Assembly (NCBI RefSeq): GCF_900113665.1
Contig: NZ_FOQD01000006.1
Span: 62,001-126,000 of the forward strand
DNA: 64,000 nt
Direction: 5' to 3'
DNA from: Planctomicrobium piriforme
GTDB taxonomy: Bacteria > Planctomycetota > Planctomycetia > Planctomycetales > Planctomycetaceae
The notes under the pieces are model-generated. The model did not search any database. It had not been told where the DNA came from and saw nothing but the letters and a program-made list of their open reading frames with translations. The translations under genes and the position numbers were made by a program. Within the stretch, counting starts at the first letter, position 1, and each line of letters begins with the position of its first letter. This document shows positions 32,508-43,357 of the stretch, piece by piece.

Positions 32508-33143
32508 ATGAGAGATGAGGACATCAGATCTGTTCTGCTACAGCATATACGGGAGAATCATCGCGATTCGGCCGTCATCGAAGAAATGCCGCTTTTGCGT
32601 ACTGGGCGGGCGGACATCGGGGTAGTGAATTGCTCGCTGTGGGGTTATGAGATCAAGAGTGAGCGCGACACCTTGAATCGTCTGCCTCAACAGATCCCAT
32701 TTTACGACGCAATTTTTGATCGTTCGATTGTTGTTGTGGCTGGAAGCCACCTGCGGTACGTCCGGAAAATTGTCCCTTCGCATTGGGGAATTCAACGAGC
32801 GATCTTGGTCGATGGAGTCGTGGAGTTACACCACGTTCGCAAACCAAAGTTGAACACCAAGACCTCTTCAGAGGCTTTGGTCCGTCTGGTTTGGAAAAAC
32901 GAAGCGGTTTCCATTCTGCGAGCACACGGACTGGGTGGCAGTAACGGGACGCCACTGCTGAAGGTGTGGGAGCAGCTACTCCGCCTGCCGAAACAGAAAC
33001 TCGCCGACTCCGTGCGACTAGCCCTCAAAGTCCGGAATGGTTGTGGATCTGCTTCGCGACGAGTTCAAGATGGTGATTTGCGCTCCATTGAACCCACTCC
33101 GTGCTCCCGCCAGTGCTTAGCTGGCCTGATGCAACTTGACTGA
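32508..33143 (+). CDS. sce7726-family protein
   Basis: The 211-aa protein matches the sce7726 family layout: RDEDIRSVLLQHIRENHRDSAVIEEMPLLRTGRADIGVVN, LWGYEIKSERDTLNRLPQQIPFYDAIFDRSIVVV and KIVPSHWGIQRAILVDG. Acidic and Lys residues in the ADIGVVN...GYEIKSERD region recall restriction-endonuclease-like folds (D...ExK). No activity is established for this family. The last 40 residues overlap the 3' end of the Beta-family gene on the other strand by 119 nt, so the natural C-terminus may have been altered. The ATG at 32508 is used; a TTG at 32490 is possible. The Beta protein is usually its neighbour, here convergent. Confidence 0.8.
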   Translation: MRDEDIRSVLLQHIRENHRDSAVIEEMPLLRTGRADIGVVNCSLWGYEIKSERDTLNRLPQQIPFYDAIFDRSIVVVAGSHLRYVRKIVPSHWGIQRAILVDGVVELHHVRKPKLNTKTSSEALVRLVWKNEAVSILRAHGLGGSNGTPLLKVWEQLLRLPKQKLADSVRLALKVRNGCGSASRRVQDGDLRSIEPTPCSRQCLAGLMQLD

Positions 33144-34035
33144 AGATATCGTCACCTTCGCTGAACTGAGGGCCACGATAAAATGGCTGCGTTATGAGTG
33201 AGGCGCAAATGGGTTGCATATCTGCACCCCCGCCGCCTTTGAGTTTCCCCCTCATCTGTGTCTGCCAGTTGTCAGCGACAGCATATCGCACATTGGAGCT
33301 GGGCATGCCGAACGTGGGAGCGGGGCCGGGGCTGCGTGTCGTGTAATCCGAGAACGCTGGGTTTCGAGGCAAACTGCCGCTCAGGACGGGCTGTTCCCAC
33401 GTTAGCCAGCAGTTTCGCGGGACCGAATTCCAAGCGTTTGTCGGCAAGGACATGAGAGAGTTAGGGAATACTCCCGAAGACGAAATCAAATTTCGCCACT
33501 GTTGCAAATGCCGAGTGACTGGAAGTACGTCGGGGAGACTCATCGATTGTTTCCCGAAGTCGATCAAAAGATCCACTTGTGTGGCCTGAGTCCCCATGTA
33601 GTTCAACACGCCGTCGATCGCCGGCGAGGCGACTTCGTTGGATTTCAGCCTAAGAAGCACTCCGCGTTGATCCAGCTGCATCGCATCTTTTGCAGCGTCG
33701 AGGGAATTAGGGCCGTCGGTAAGGTGAATCACTGGGATAAACTGAATCTGATGGCTGCGAGCCGCTTCGTAAATTGCGGTAACCTGAGTGGTGGTCATCC
33801 CGAGATCACGCAGCCAGATGGTGTCAAGGTACAAGGGCAAATGTGGTGGCCAGGCATTTGCAATCTGCTTGAAGACCGCCAAGAGGTGCTGCGCGACAGT
33901 CTTGTTATTCGGAGAATGAATCTCGATCACTGGCGTTAGCCAATGTCGAGTGGCGTCCTGTAGATGGGCCAGCGCCCACAGTTCGCCGCGTTTGGACTTG
34001 ATGATAGGTGCATAATGCTTGTGTGAGAATTTCAT
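33025..34035 (-). CDS. Beta-family (sce7725-like) protein
   Basis: The 336-aa protein fits the Beta_protein family: start MKFSHKHYAPIIKSKRGELWAL, HLTPVIEIHSPN-like segment (WLTPVIEIH), LYLDTIWLRDLG, FIPVIHL and RGVLLRLKSNE, PSSNVRYAVADNWQTQMRGKL and the end STEWVQWSANHHLELVAKQIHNHSGL. The pattern of alternating strands suggests a TIM-barrel-like core. Members were first noted in phage and often neighbour sce7726 proteins; their function is unknown. The ATG at 34035 is chosen over the TTG at 34053, although neither has a strong ribosome site. It is downstream of the winged-helix/unknown pair and may be on the same transcript. Confidence 0.8.
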   Translation of the reverse strand: MKFSHKHYAPIIKSKRGELWALAHLQDATRHWLTPVIEIHSPNNKTVAQHLLAVFKQIANAWPPHLPLYLDTIWLRDLGMTTTQVTAIYEAARSHQIQFIPVIHLTDGPNSLDAAKDAMQLDQRGVLLRLKSNEVASPAIDGVLNYMGTQATQVDLLIDFGKQSMSLPDVLPVTRHLQQWRNLISSSGVFPNSLMSLPTNAWNSVPRNCWLTWEQPVLSGSLPRNPAFSDYTTRSPGPAPTFGMPSSNVRYAVADNWQTQMRGKLKGGGGADMQPICASLITQPFYRGPQFSEGDDIFSQVASGQLSTGGSTEWVQWSANHHLELVAKQIHNHSGL

Positions 34036-34137
34036 CAGTGGAGCTGCCCGCAAGAGAAAAAAGCTGAGCTAAAGTGCCTCATTTTTGTCGAACAAGAGAT
34101 CTTCGATTGCAATGATGTGTGCCATGTAGCGGGGAAC

Positions 34138-34185
34138 CTAAGTCGGTGCTGATTCCGGGTGCTGCCGATCTCAACACCGACCTAG
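34138..34185. terminator. Imperfect hairpin between minus-strand genes
   Basis: CTAAGTCGGTGCTGA and TCAACACCGACCTAG pair 13 of 15 bases around an 18-nt loop. It lies between the unknown gene ending at 34249 and the Beta gene; it could terminate or attenuate. No T-run on either side. Confidence 0.4.
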
Positions 34186-34248
34186 ACTCTCAAGCTCTGC
34201 TGCCTCTGAAGGTTGCAAGAGTAACTTGACGTGAGACCCCGCCTACAT

Positions 34249-34764
34249 TCACGATTTCTGACGAAACCCGCTGCAGACCCAAGTCGCCATTCTGGAAATC
34301 GATTCGCCAAGATCAGCCCCGACAATCGATGTGGCCAATCGCAGAAATCGCATCCACCAGCAGAACTGCAGCCAGCCGGCGGCCCATCCTTTTTGAAAGG
34401 GAACAGCCTCGGCATAGTCCAACAGGATGTCAGCCATCGCGGGCTCAAAAACCTTTTCGCGAGTGTCCTTCCCCAAGATGAACCGGAATAGCCACATCGC
34501 CTGTGCAATCGCCGGCGGCTGCACAGGAAAAATATCGAACGTAAAGTCGCCAGGCTCCGTGACAATGTAATCGGATTCAACGCCGTTTTCAGTTGCAGCA
34601 TCAACCTGTTGCTGCAATTGAAGCTGCTGCTGTTGCCGGAGCTGCTTTGTCACATGAGGCGCGGGCTGTGAATTCTCAGCCCGCGTGCGAATCGTTGCGA
34701 TCCCATTAGAGCGATGTAACCTTACGACGATCACGTTTGCTTTTGGGTTTTTCCGTTCCTTCAT
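34249..34764 (-). CDS. Unknown 171-aa protein in the accessory island
   Basis: Starts MKERKNPKANVIVVRLHRSNG at the ATG at 34764, with AAGGAG seven bases upstream. A Gln-rich stretch follows (KQLRQQQQLQLQQQ, likely coiled or disordered), then DYIVTEPGDFTFDIFPVQPPAIAQAMWLFRFILG and an aromatic-rich end GWAAGWLQFCWWMRFLRLATSIVGADLGES, perhaps one amphipathic or membrane helix. No domain is recognised. It overlaps the winged-helix gene by 59 nt, so the two are coupled. Its low GC and island context suggest horizontal transfer. Confidence 0.65.
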   Translation of the reverse strand: MKERKNPKANVIVVRLHRSNGIATIRTRAENSQPAPHVTKQLRQQQQLQLQQQVDAATENGVESDYIVTEPGDFTFDIFPVQPPAIAQAMWLFRFILGKDTREKVFEPAMADILLDYAEAVPFQKGWAAGWLQFCWWMRFLRLATSIVGADLGESISRMATWVCSGFRQKS

Positions 34765-35119
34765 TCGAAACTCCTTGAACCGTAACTGTGGGTGAGCCAC
34801 TGGCGGCTCGGTCAGCATAAAATGCAATGACCGAAGCCCGGGCACGACGTCCTGGTTCGGTCAAGCTGTAAAACCTCTCTCGAAATGAGACCTTCGGCGC
34901 GTCAGTTCTTTGATATCTCCCTTCGATAAGTCCAACGTCCTCCAATCGACGCATCATTTGGTAGAACGCCGGAAGACTAGTCTTCGCGGCCAATTTGTTT
35001 CGAACCACCCGTCCCGCTACTTCCTCAAAGACAAGTAGATCAAGAACGGCAAATTGCAGATGGGTAATGTTTGGCAGTTTCTCCTTTCGCGCGGCCTCGC
35101 GATTTGGTGAGCGGTCCAT
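34706..35119 (-). CDS. Winged-helix (PadR/MarR-like) transcriptional regulator
   Basis: The 137-aa protein starts at the ATG at 35119 with AAGGAG six bases upstream. Sequence ITHLQFAVLDLLVFEEVAGRVVRNKLAAKTSLPAFYQMMRRLEDVGLIEGRYQ, then a wing FRERFYSLTEPGRRARASV, is a classic wHTH of the PadR or MarR type; the dimerisation helix of PadR is short. The C-terminus is basic and unstructured (KPKSKRDRRK). It is the first gene of the minus-strand set that includes the unknown 171-aa protein, and perhaps represses it. No palindromic operator was found upstream. Confidence 0.75.
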   Translation of the reverse strand: MDRSPNREAARKEKLPNITHLQFAVLDLLVFEEVAGRVVRNKLAAKTSLPAFYQMMRRLEDVGLIEGRYQRTDAPKVSFRERFYSLTEPGRRARASVIAFYADRAASGSPTVTVQGVSNEGTEKPKSKRDRRKVTSL

Positions 35120-35469
35120 GTCGGTCTCCTTGCTGGGTTCTGTGCCAGTCATCCTGCGGTTGGGTTTGGGAGTGTTGGTGACTAGCCGTGATTGTCGTGG
35201 GGCGACGAGCGACGATCCTTCCGAGCGTCATCGCAACGCGAGCATTGTTGTGTGACGTTTTACAGCCTTAATGCGACGGCGTCAATGGTGAATAAGGCGA
35301 ACCTATAAAGGTAGACATTAGATGCCTCCCACCCGGGTTGTGCATGCCGCTGATCGCAGCAGGGTCGCCCCTGGAAAAAGGCGTTCATACACGCTCGCCG
35401 GGTGGCCTGGTTGGCTCTGATCTCGTGTACCACGGGCGTGTCGAATGTCGGGCGGTGTTCTTTTCCTGG

Positions 35470-35502
35470 CAGGCGTCCCTCAATCCATTCGTCGGACGCC
35501 TG
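35470..35502. repeat. Hairpin CAGGCGTCC...GGACGCCTG
   Basis: Nine-base perfect arms with a 15-nt loop, in front of the GC-rich repeat at 35508. The core GGACGC is shared with the 80-nt elements, but the arms differ otherwise. Confidence 0.5.
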
Positions 35503-35507
35503 AAAAG

Positions 35508-35550
35508 CCCCTCAACCCGGGCCTCTCCCCAGGGTACTGGAGCGAGGGAG
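35508..35550. repeat. GC-rich repeat, diverged copy
   Basis: CCCCTCAACCCGGGCCTCTC, CCCAGGGTACTGGAGCGAGG: a weaker version of the repeat at 31260, in opposite orientation. Confidence 0.55.
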
Positions 35551-35731
35551 AAAACCCAGCCGGGTGCGGTGCTGACTCTGGCGCCGCACCCCCTCCTCAC
35601 TGGATGGAGAACCGCTCTCGCACGGCTGACACAGGTTCATTTTCTCTCTCGCCTTGGCAGCCAGAAATTCTGGAACACGATATCGTGACGGAGAGATTCC
35701 TGATCCAGTGCACTCCTGAGCGGATCGAACC

Positions 35732-37936
35732 ATGGCGACGACGTTGAGCCGGCTTCTCTTGTTGTGTTTCCTCTTCATGGCGACAGGTTCTTTGCAGGCT
35801 GAAGACTGGGGGATGTATTCCCTCGTGCCGGCCAGTGCTCCGGCCCTGGTGCTGGAGGCGGTGGGGGCCGGGACGGCTGAGGGGACGATTGTCTCGGTCA
35901 ACAAACCTGCCGACGGGGCTCATCAGAAATGGATCATCGTCCCCAGGGAGCCCGGCTTGTTTGTTGTCCAGCCTGCGCATGATTCCTCGCTGGTCCTCTC
36001 GGCGGCCGAGGGTGGGACGAAGAACGGCACGGCGATCATTCTGGAGAAAAAGGTCGGCAAGCCGTCGCAATTCTGGTCGCTGGTGAAACACGAGAACGGG
36101 ACATACGCGCTGCTGCCCAAACATGCGCCGCAGCAGGGGCTCGATCACTTCGGCGGGAACCCGAGCCCTGGCGCGAAGATTGACCTGTGGACCTACAACG
36201 CCGGCGATTCGCACCTGCAATGGTGGATTCGTCCGTTGGCAGGCAGCGGCGTTGCCAAGGCCGAAGCGGTCGAACCCCCAGCTTATGTGCCGCCAGCGAT
36301 CGACCCCAAAGCGATCCTGCCTGGCGTTATCCATCAGTTCACTTTCACACAGAGCAAGATCTTCCCTGGCACTGTGCGCGAAGTGACGGTGTTCGTGCCT
36401 GCCCAGTACGACGGATCGAAGCCTGCATGCGTGTATGTGAAGACAGACGGATACAACCCGCGTGAAAAGACGTTGTTGGAAACAGCAATTGCCACGAAGG
36501 AGATGCCGGTGACTGTCGGCGTTTTCGTCCGGCCAGGCGATGTGCCTGCTCCGATGAAGGGGACGCTGGGACGGCGGAACCGCGACTTCGAATATGACGG
36601 CGTGAGCGACAACAAGGTCCGCTTTCTGGTGGACGACCTTCTGCCGTTCATCGCCAAGGAGTATCAGCTCAACCTCTCTACCGATGGCAATGACCGTTGC
36701 ATCGTGGGGGGAAGCAGCGGCGGCATTGCCGCGTTTACGGCCGCGTGGCATCGGCCGGAAGCGTTCAGTCGGGTGTATGCGGTGAGCGGAAGCTGGGTCG
36801 CTTTTCGCGGCGGACACGAATTCCCCACGATGGTCCGCAAGTTCGAGGCGAAACCGATCCGCGCCTTTCTCACGACGGCGACGCGCGACATGGAGAACGC
36901 GGCAGGTGACTGGTATCTCGTCGATCAGGAAATGGACAAGGCGCTGAAGTTCTCAGGGTACGACTACCAGTTCCGAGTCGTCGACGGCCAGCACGGGGCA
37001 GGCTACGGCGACTATTGGCGTGAGGCGATGGCCTATCTTTGGAAAGACTGGCCAGAACGGATCAAAGCCGGCCCCAGCGCTCCTCGCGCCCAGGAAATCC
37101 TGATTCCCGGCGAAGGCTGGCAACTTGTCGCCGAGGGGTTCAAAAGCACGCGTGGTCCGGCATGCAATGGGGCCGGCGAAGTGTTCTTTGCAGACACTTC
37201 CAACAACAAGATTCACCACATCGCCCTGGATGGGACCGTCAGCGAATTCGTGAGCGACGCAGGTCAGGCGCATTGCGTCACCGTCGGCGCGGACGGCACG
37301 TTGTTCACGATCTCGGAGACGTCAGGTCGTCTGATGCGCTATGACGCAAGGGGACAAGGCAGCGTTGTCATGGAGGGAATTTTCGGTCACTCGATCCTGG
37401 CGCGGCCGGACGGCAGCCTGTACGTCACCGTGAATGGAGACAAGCCGCACGGGCCAGGGAGCGTCTGGCTCATCAAAGACGGCCAGAAGAAGCAGTTGGA
37501 TTCCGGCATCAAATTCGCCACCGGCATGGCCTGTCGCCCGGACCAATGGCTGCTGTCGGTCGCTGAAGGGCACTCGAAATGGGTCTACAGTTATCAGATC
37601 AACGACGACGGCACCCTCGCGAATAAAGAACGGTATTTTCACCTGCATGTCTCTGATTGGGAGGATGATGGCGGCGCGGAGTCGGTCTGCTATTCGCTGG
37701 AAGGCCGCCAGTTCATCGCGACGCGCAGCGGCATCCAGATCAGTGCGGACGACGGCCCCACGCAGGTGATACTGCCAGTTCCGGACGGGAGTCGGGTAAC
37801 GGGCGTCTGTCTCGGCGGGAAGGACCACGACACGCTCTTTGCATTCTGCGGAAACCGGATCTGGAAACGCAAAGTGCAGCACCATTCCACGGGAGCTTTT
37901 ACTCCGTGGACGCCGGTCAAGGGGACCAAGCTGTGA
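35732..37936 (+). CDS. Secreted RICIN-lectin, esterase and SMP-30 propeller fusion
   Basis: The 734-aa protein has a signal peptide (SRLLLLCFLFMATGSLQA). Residues about 26-175 are a beta-trefoil with repeated QKW/QFW/QWW motifs (GAHQKWIIV, PSQFWSLV, HLQWWIRPL) as in RICIN lectins. Residues about 195-445 form an enterochelin-esterase-like alpha/beta hydrolase: VTVFVPAQYDGSKP, CIVGGSSGGIAAFTAAW (nucleophile Ser), GQHGAGYGDYW with the catalytic His. Residues about 455-734 are an SMP-30/gluconolactonase six-bladed propeller (FADTSNNKIHHIALDG, FGHSILARPDGSLYVT). Together they suggest a periplasmic or surface enzyme that binds and de-esterifies a polysaccharide. Each domain is family-typical; their combination is unusual. 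Confidence 0.9.
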   Translation: MATTLSRLLLLCFLFMATGSLQAEDWGMYSLVPASAPALVLEAVGAGTAEGTIVSVNKPADGAHQKWIIVPREPGLFVVQPAHDSSLVLSAAEGGTKNGTAIILEKKVGKPSQFWSLVKHENGTYALLPKHAPQQGLDHFGGNPSPGAKIDLWTYNAGDSHLQWWIRPLAGSGVAKAEAVEPPAYVPPAIDPKAILPGVIHQFTFTQSKIFPGTVREVTVFVPAQYDGSKPACVYVKTDGYNPREKTLLETAIATKEMPVTVGVFVRPGDVPAPMKGTLGRRNRDFEYDGVSDNKVRFLVDDLLPFIAKEYQLNLSTDGNDRCIVGGSSGGIAAFTAAWHRPEAFSRVYAVSGSWVAFRGGHEFPTMVRKFEAKPIRAFLTTATRDMENAAGDWYLVDQEMDKALKFSGYDYQFRVVDGQHGAGYGDYWREAMAYLWKDWPERIKAGPSAPRAQEILIPGEGWQLVAEGFKSTRGPACNGAGEVFFADTSNNKIHHIALDGTVSEFVSDAGQAHCVTVGADGTLFTISETSGRLMRYDARGQGSVVMEGIFGHSILARPDGSLYVTVNGDKPHGPGSVWLIKDGQKKQLDSGIKFATGMACRPDQWLLSVAEGHSKWVYSYQINDDGTLANKERYFHLHVSDWEDDGGAESVCYSLEGRQFIATRSGIQISADDGPTQVILPVPDGSRVTGVCLGGKDHDTLFAFCGNRIWKRKVQHHSTGAFTPWTPVKGTKL

Positions 37937-37946
37937 GGTGCTTGCG

Positions 37947-38645
37947 ATGAGTGAAATTCTCGATGATTTGCTTGAGATTCCAAACTCTTCATTGGCCGTA
38001 ACGGAGCTAAAGCAGCGATTGCGCCAGCGCATGTCGGATCGCGAGTTGTTTGGGGACGATCAGGTCGGGCCCGCGACGTTTCATCTGCGCAGCCAGCCAG
38101 ACTCATGTGCAGCTCTGAGCTTTATCGATGAAATGGAAAAGGACCGATGGCGAGGGCAGGCTCAGTCGCACATCGATTACTGTCGTGCGTTTTGTGGCGA
38201 CGAAAGCATTATCGAGCGGTCTCTATTAACCGCCCTGGAAAGAGGGGGCGGATGGCAGACGATGTCATTGTGTTCGCTTGGCACCACAGAGTCCGTCGAG
38301 GCACTGCGAAAGCTGGTCCGTGTGACCGAATATCCCCGGCTCGCACTGGCAGCGGCTTATTCCCTCGCGTGGCACCATGTGCATGACGGCATCGATGTCA
38401 TGTTCGACGAATACAGTCGATCACCATCCGAAAAGCGACTTATTCCGGCTCTCTTTCTAACGATGTGCCATCATCGCCAGGCCTGTGAATTCCTGAAAGG
38501 GGCCTTATCGGACGGGCTGGGACCGTCGTGGCCTGTCAGTCGAATTCTATTGGCTGCTGAAATGAACGTGAGACGCCGTCGGCCCACAGGCACGTTGCAG
38601 CAAGAGGAAATGCTCACGTGGCTGAACCGCATGAATGACGTCTAA
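37947..38645 (+). CDS. Helical (HEAT-like) cytoplasmic protein of unknown function
   Basis: The 232-aa protein starts MSEILDDLLEIPNSSLAV at the ATG at 37947 with GAGGTG upstream, 11 nt after the fusion gene's stop. It has no signal peptide. Amphipathic helix pairs such as TESVEALRKLVRVTEYPRLALAAAYSLAWHHVHDG suggest HEAT-like repeats. No catalytic motif is visible. It is likely cotranscribed with the fusion protein, but no functional connection can be named. Confidence 0.65.
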   Translation: MSEILDDLLEIPNSSLAVTELKQRLRQRMSDRELFGDDQVGPATFHLRSQPDSCAALSFIDEMEKDRWRGQAQSHIDYCRAFCGDESIIERSLLTALERGGGWQTMSLCSLGTTESVEALRKLVRVTEYPRLALAAAYSLAWHHVHDGIDVMFDEYSRSPSEKRLIPALFLTMCHHRQACEFLKGALSDGLGPSWPVSRILLAAEMNVRRRRPTGTLQQEEMLTWLNRMNDV

Positions 38646-39202
38646 CCCCCGATTTCGTTGGGCGTTGCCGGCGTGGGGCACTGAATTTCCATGGAATGCG
38701 GGCAGTGCCATCCGCTTCGCTCCTGACCCTGCCACTCGCCGCCTGGCTGACACAGCCGGGGCACACGGTACGTGGTACCCGGCGTTTCCAAATGTCCGGC
38801 GAATTCTCTCGGGCCTCTTCCCGGTGCTCTTCGGGGCAGGGGGGCGCATGTCGGTTGCAGCGGGAATTCCGGCTTTTTGGGGTGAATTCCTGTCAGTCCG
38901 GCGGCTGACGGGTGCTCAGGGGCCTGCCACGACGATCCCGCGATGCCAGTTCGGCGGTTTTCTTCTCCAAATTGGGCTGGTCGAGTTTTCCCAATTCCTT
39001 TGAAATAAAGGGAGATCCGGTCAGGCGGCTCACGCAAATCTTGTCCCCCTCTCAGAGTGGAACTAGAATTCGGAGTCGCTGTCGGGAGCCGATCGCCTTT
39101 TCGGTCTGAAGATTCTGCCGTACTTGTCGTGCAGTCGAATCTTCGAACCACTGGAAAAGACAGGCACTGGTCGCGGCGGGACCAGAGGAGGAGTTGGAAG
39201 TC
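38646..39202. other. Intergenic stretch with the clpC promoter
   Basis: 557 nt without a gene. It includes an inverted pair GGCACTG / CAGTGCC around 38675-38710, a TACCCGGC-type repeat fragment near 38765-38785, and the promoter listed below. No CIRCE (TTAGCACTC-N9-GAGTGCTAA) or HrcA-type element was found. Confidence 0.55.
39041..39069 (+). promoter_or_regulatory. Sigma-70-like promoter TTGTCC-17-TAGAAT for clpC
   Basis: -35 at 39041-39046 and -10 at 39064-39069 with the ideal 17-nt spacer. It would give a leader of about 125 nt before the clpC ATG. Confidence 0.55.
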
Positions 39203-41752
<2,550 letters not shown>

Positions 41753-41773
41753 TCGCTGCATGACGACAAGAAC

Positions 41774-41812
41774 GAGAAAGCCCCGGATGACCTCCGGGGC
41801 TTTCTCTTTTTT
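41774..41812 (+). terminator. Rho-independent terminator of clpC
   Basis: A 14-bp perfect stem (GAGAAAGCCCCGGA / TCCGGGGCTTTCTC), loop TGACC, and six T, 22 nt after the stop codon. Confidence 0.95.
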
Positions 41813-41832
41813 ATGGATTCAACGAGCGCCCT

Positions 41833-42405
41833 TCATGGGGCGACTTTCGTTTGGAGTTCTTGAATGGAGCTCCATTCGCTGATCACTCCAAGTTTCTGAG
41901 CCCAGTGAGAAAGGTATGCGAGGTCAATCTGACTGCCTCGCACTTTCAACACGCCAAGAATGTCGCGAACGTGTTTCTCCGATCCACCTTCCTGATAGTA
42001 AAGAAGCTTCTTGAGAATGACGTCTTCGGGAGAGGCGAACCAGGCAGCAAATTCGTCTGAACCACGAATATGGACCCGACGGTCCATGCGGGATTGGTTG
42101 AACTCCGTATCCGCGGGAATCATGACATCGATTTTCAGCCCCGAAGCAGGATGAATGATGTTGAACTGGCGTTGCTTGAGAACGGCTTCACGAGCGGCAG
42201 CGGGAGAGCAATAAAAATCGGGAGGAGGAAAAGAGGCGCAGAACTGATCCGTGTTTGAAATTGGCAATTGGATCACGATGTCGATGTCGTTGGTGAATCG
42301 CGGTTCCCCATACGCAATCGTGGCCATGGAGCCAGTCACGAAGTAATGAAGTTCCAGGCGATCGAGTTCCTGAACGACCAGCTTGAGCAGTTCAGACGGC
42401 CCCAT
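41833..42405 (-). CDS. Nucleotidyltransferase-fold protein (DUF6036/AbiEii-like)
   Basis: The 190-aa protein begins MGPSELLKLVVQELDRLELHYFVTGSMATIAYGEPRFTNDIDIVIQL at the ATG at 42405 with AAGGA seven bases upstream. The VTGSMAT...TNDIDIV motif is the GS-x-DxD nucleotidyltransferase signature; ASGLKIDVMIP provides the third Asp. Related proteins act as AbiEii-like toxins or tRNA-modifying enzymes. The partner gene upstream overlaps its start by 14 nt. This looks like a type II or type IV toxin-antitoxin-like pair, but no family assignment is certain. Confidence 0.8.
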   Translation of the reverse strand: MGPSELLKLVVQELDRLELHYFVTGSMATIAYGEPRFTNDIDIVIQLPISNTDQFCASFPPPDFYCSPAAAREAVLKQRQFNIIHPASGLKIDVMIPADTEFNQSRMDRRVHIRGSDEFAAWFASPEDVILKKLLYYQEGGSEKHVRDILGVLKVRGSQIDLAYLSHWAQKLGVISEWSSIQELQTKVAP

Positions 42406-42607
42406 GGGACATCCTTGATGCCACTGCGCGCTGAATTTGCTCTGGACTCCAGGTCGGGTTTTCAAAGGCGAGATTCGCAGAGATCATTGAGCGTGCCGAT
42501 TCCCACATGCGGAAGGCAATCTGCAGGCGCTCCCATTCTGATTTTTGACGCAAGACCTCGGCCATCAGGTCGTCAATCACATCATCCTGGAGACGCTGTG
42601 GCAGCAT
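42392..42607 (-). CDS. Small partner of the nucleotidyltransferase (71 aa)
   Basis: Sequence MLPQRLQDDVIDDLMAEVLRQKSEWERLQIAFRMWESARSMI, then EQIQRAVASRMSHGA: mostly helical and basic. Similar small proteins commonly precede nucleotidyltransferase genes and may be antitoxins or adaptors. The ATG at 42607 has GGAAAA upstream; the stop overlaps the next gene's start. It probably forms a two-gene module with it. A palindrome lies about 65 nt upstream. Confidence 0.7.
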   Translation of the reverse strand: MLPQRLQDDVIDDLMAEVLRQKSEWERLQIAFRMWESARSMISANLAFENPTWSPEQIQRAVASRMSHGAV

Positions 42608-42925
42608 GTGAAGTTTTCCAAGCCCTTAGATGTGATCTTCTCGACCATCCCAGACGATTTTAGCTGTTCTGGCTGAATAATTCAGCTGTCATCTCGGCAC
42701 TACGTCGAAGATGCAGCGGAATGTTTTTTTAGAACGCGAATGGCCCAAGTTACTTTGCAACCTTTAAGCGACGGAGCCGTTCAATGTCGCAGCTGACGGA
42801 TGCCAGCGAGAAAATGTCCGCATGTCCGATCGCTACCGGTACTCTGTGCTTGAGTCGGCAGAAACCTTCCATGGCTCCGCCGCCTCGGAAGAATCTTCCG
42901 GAGCTACCTGGGATGGCTGTTTCTT
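42608..42925. other. Intergenic stretch between the two small modules
   Basis: Holds the palindrome listed next and a T7 run around 42725, with no gene. It should contain the promoter of the nucleotidyltransferase pair. Confidence 0.5.
42672..42686. promoter_or_regulatory. Palindrome GCTGAATAATTCAGC, possible operator
   Basis: Perfect 7-bp arms around a single A, 65 nt upstream of the small partner gene. A candidate site for autoregulation. Confidence 0.45.
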
Positions 42926-43357
42926 CTAGGGGGCTGTCCAGTCTTCATGCAGAAGACCTGGAATCCGAGAGAAGTCCGCGGAGTTTCGCGTGAGTAGTGT
43001 CAGGCCATGGGCGATCGCGATTGAGGCGATTCTCAGATCCATCGTGCCAACACGCAATCGGCCTGGCGAATGTCGGCTGCACTCAGCCGCCGCCGCGGCG
43101 TCAAACGGGACAATTTGTGCCGTCGCAAATAACCTTCGCAAGTCTTCCAGCAACTCGTAGCCGCGGACCATCTGATCGGGAGTTCGCGCAGCCTGAATGA
43201 ATTTGTGGCATCCGAGGAGTTGCTCATGGTAGCTGATGATTGGGAAACCAATTTCACTCTCCGGAACTGCCGCGAGCCTTGCTACAAGTGCGCGATGCAA
43301 TGGCCCCTGAGTGCGTCCAAGAATGGAGATGTGATCCGTATCCAAAAGGTACGTCAC
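42926..43357 (-). CDS. vapC: VapC-family PIN-domain toxin
   Basis: The 143-aa protein has the PIN motifs: YLLDTDHISIL with the first Asp, PIISYHEQLLG with the conserved Glu, RVGTMDLRIASIAIAHGLTLLTRNSADF with the other Asp residues. PIN toxins are Mg-dependent RNases that cleave tRNA or rRNA. The start is the GTG at 43357, overlapping the stop of the upstream gene by four bases, which fixes the operon order antitoxin-toxin. Confidence 0.9.
   Translation of the reverse strand: MTYLLDTDHISILGRTQGPLHRALVARLAAVPESEIGFPIISYHEQLLGCHKFIQAARTPDQMVRGYELLEDLRRLFATAQIVPFDAAAAAECSRHSPGRLRVGTMDLRIASIAIAHGLTLLTRNSADFSRIPGLLHEDWTAP

Larger units (their letters stand above)
35120..35731. other. Intergenic stretch of 612 nt with repeats
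   Basis: No convincing gene. It contains a hairpin (35470-35502), a copy of the GC-rich repeat (35508-35550) and several short GC-rich inversions. The promoters of the regulator at 35119 and of the fusion protein at 35732 must lie here; no consensus pair was found. Confidence 0.55.

Noticed and set aside
38646..39202. CIRCE/HrcA site for heat-shock control of clpC
   Set aside because: GGCACTG/CAGTGCC is present but does not match TTAGCACTC-N9-GAGTGCTAA and lies far upstream of the promoter.
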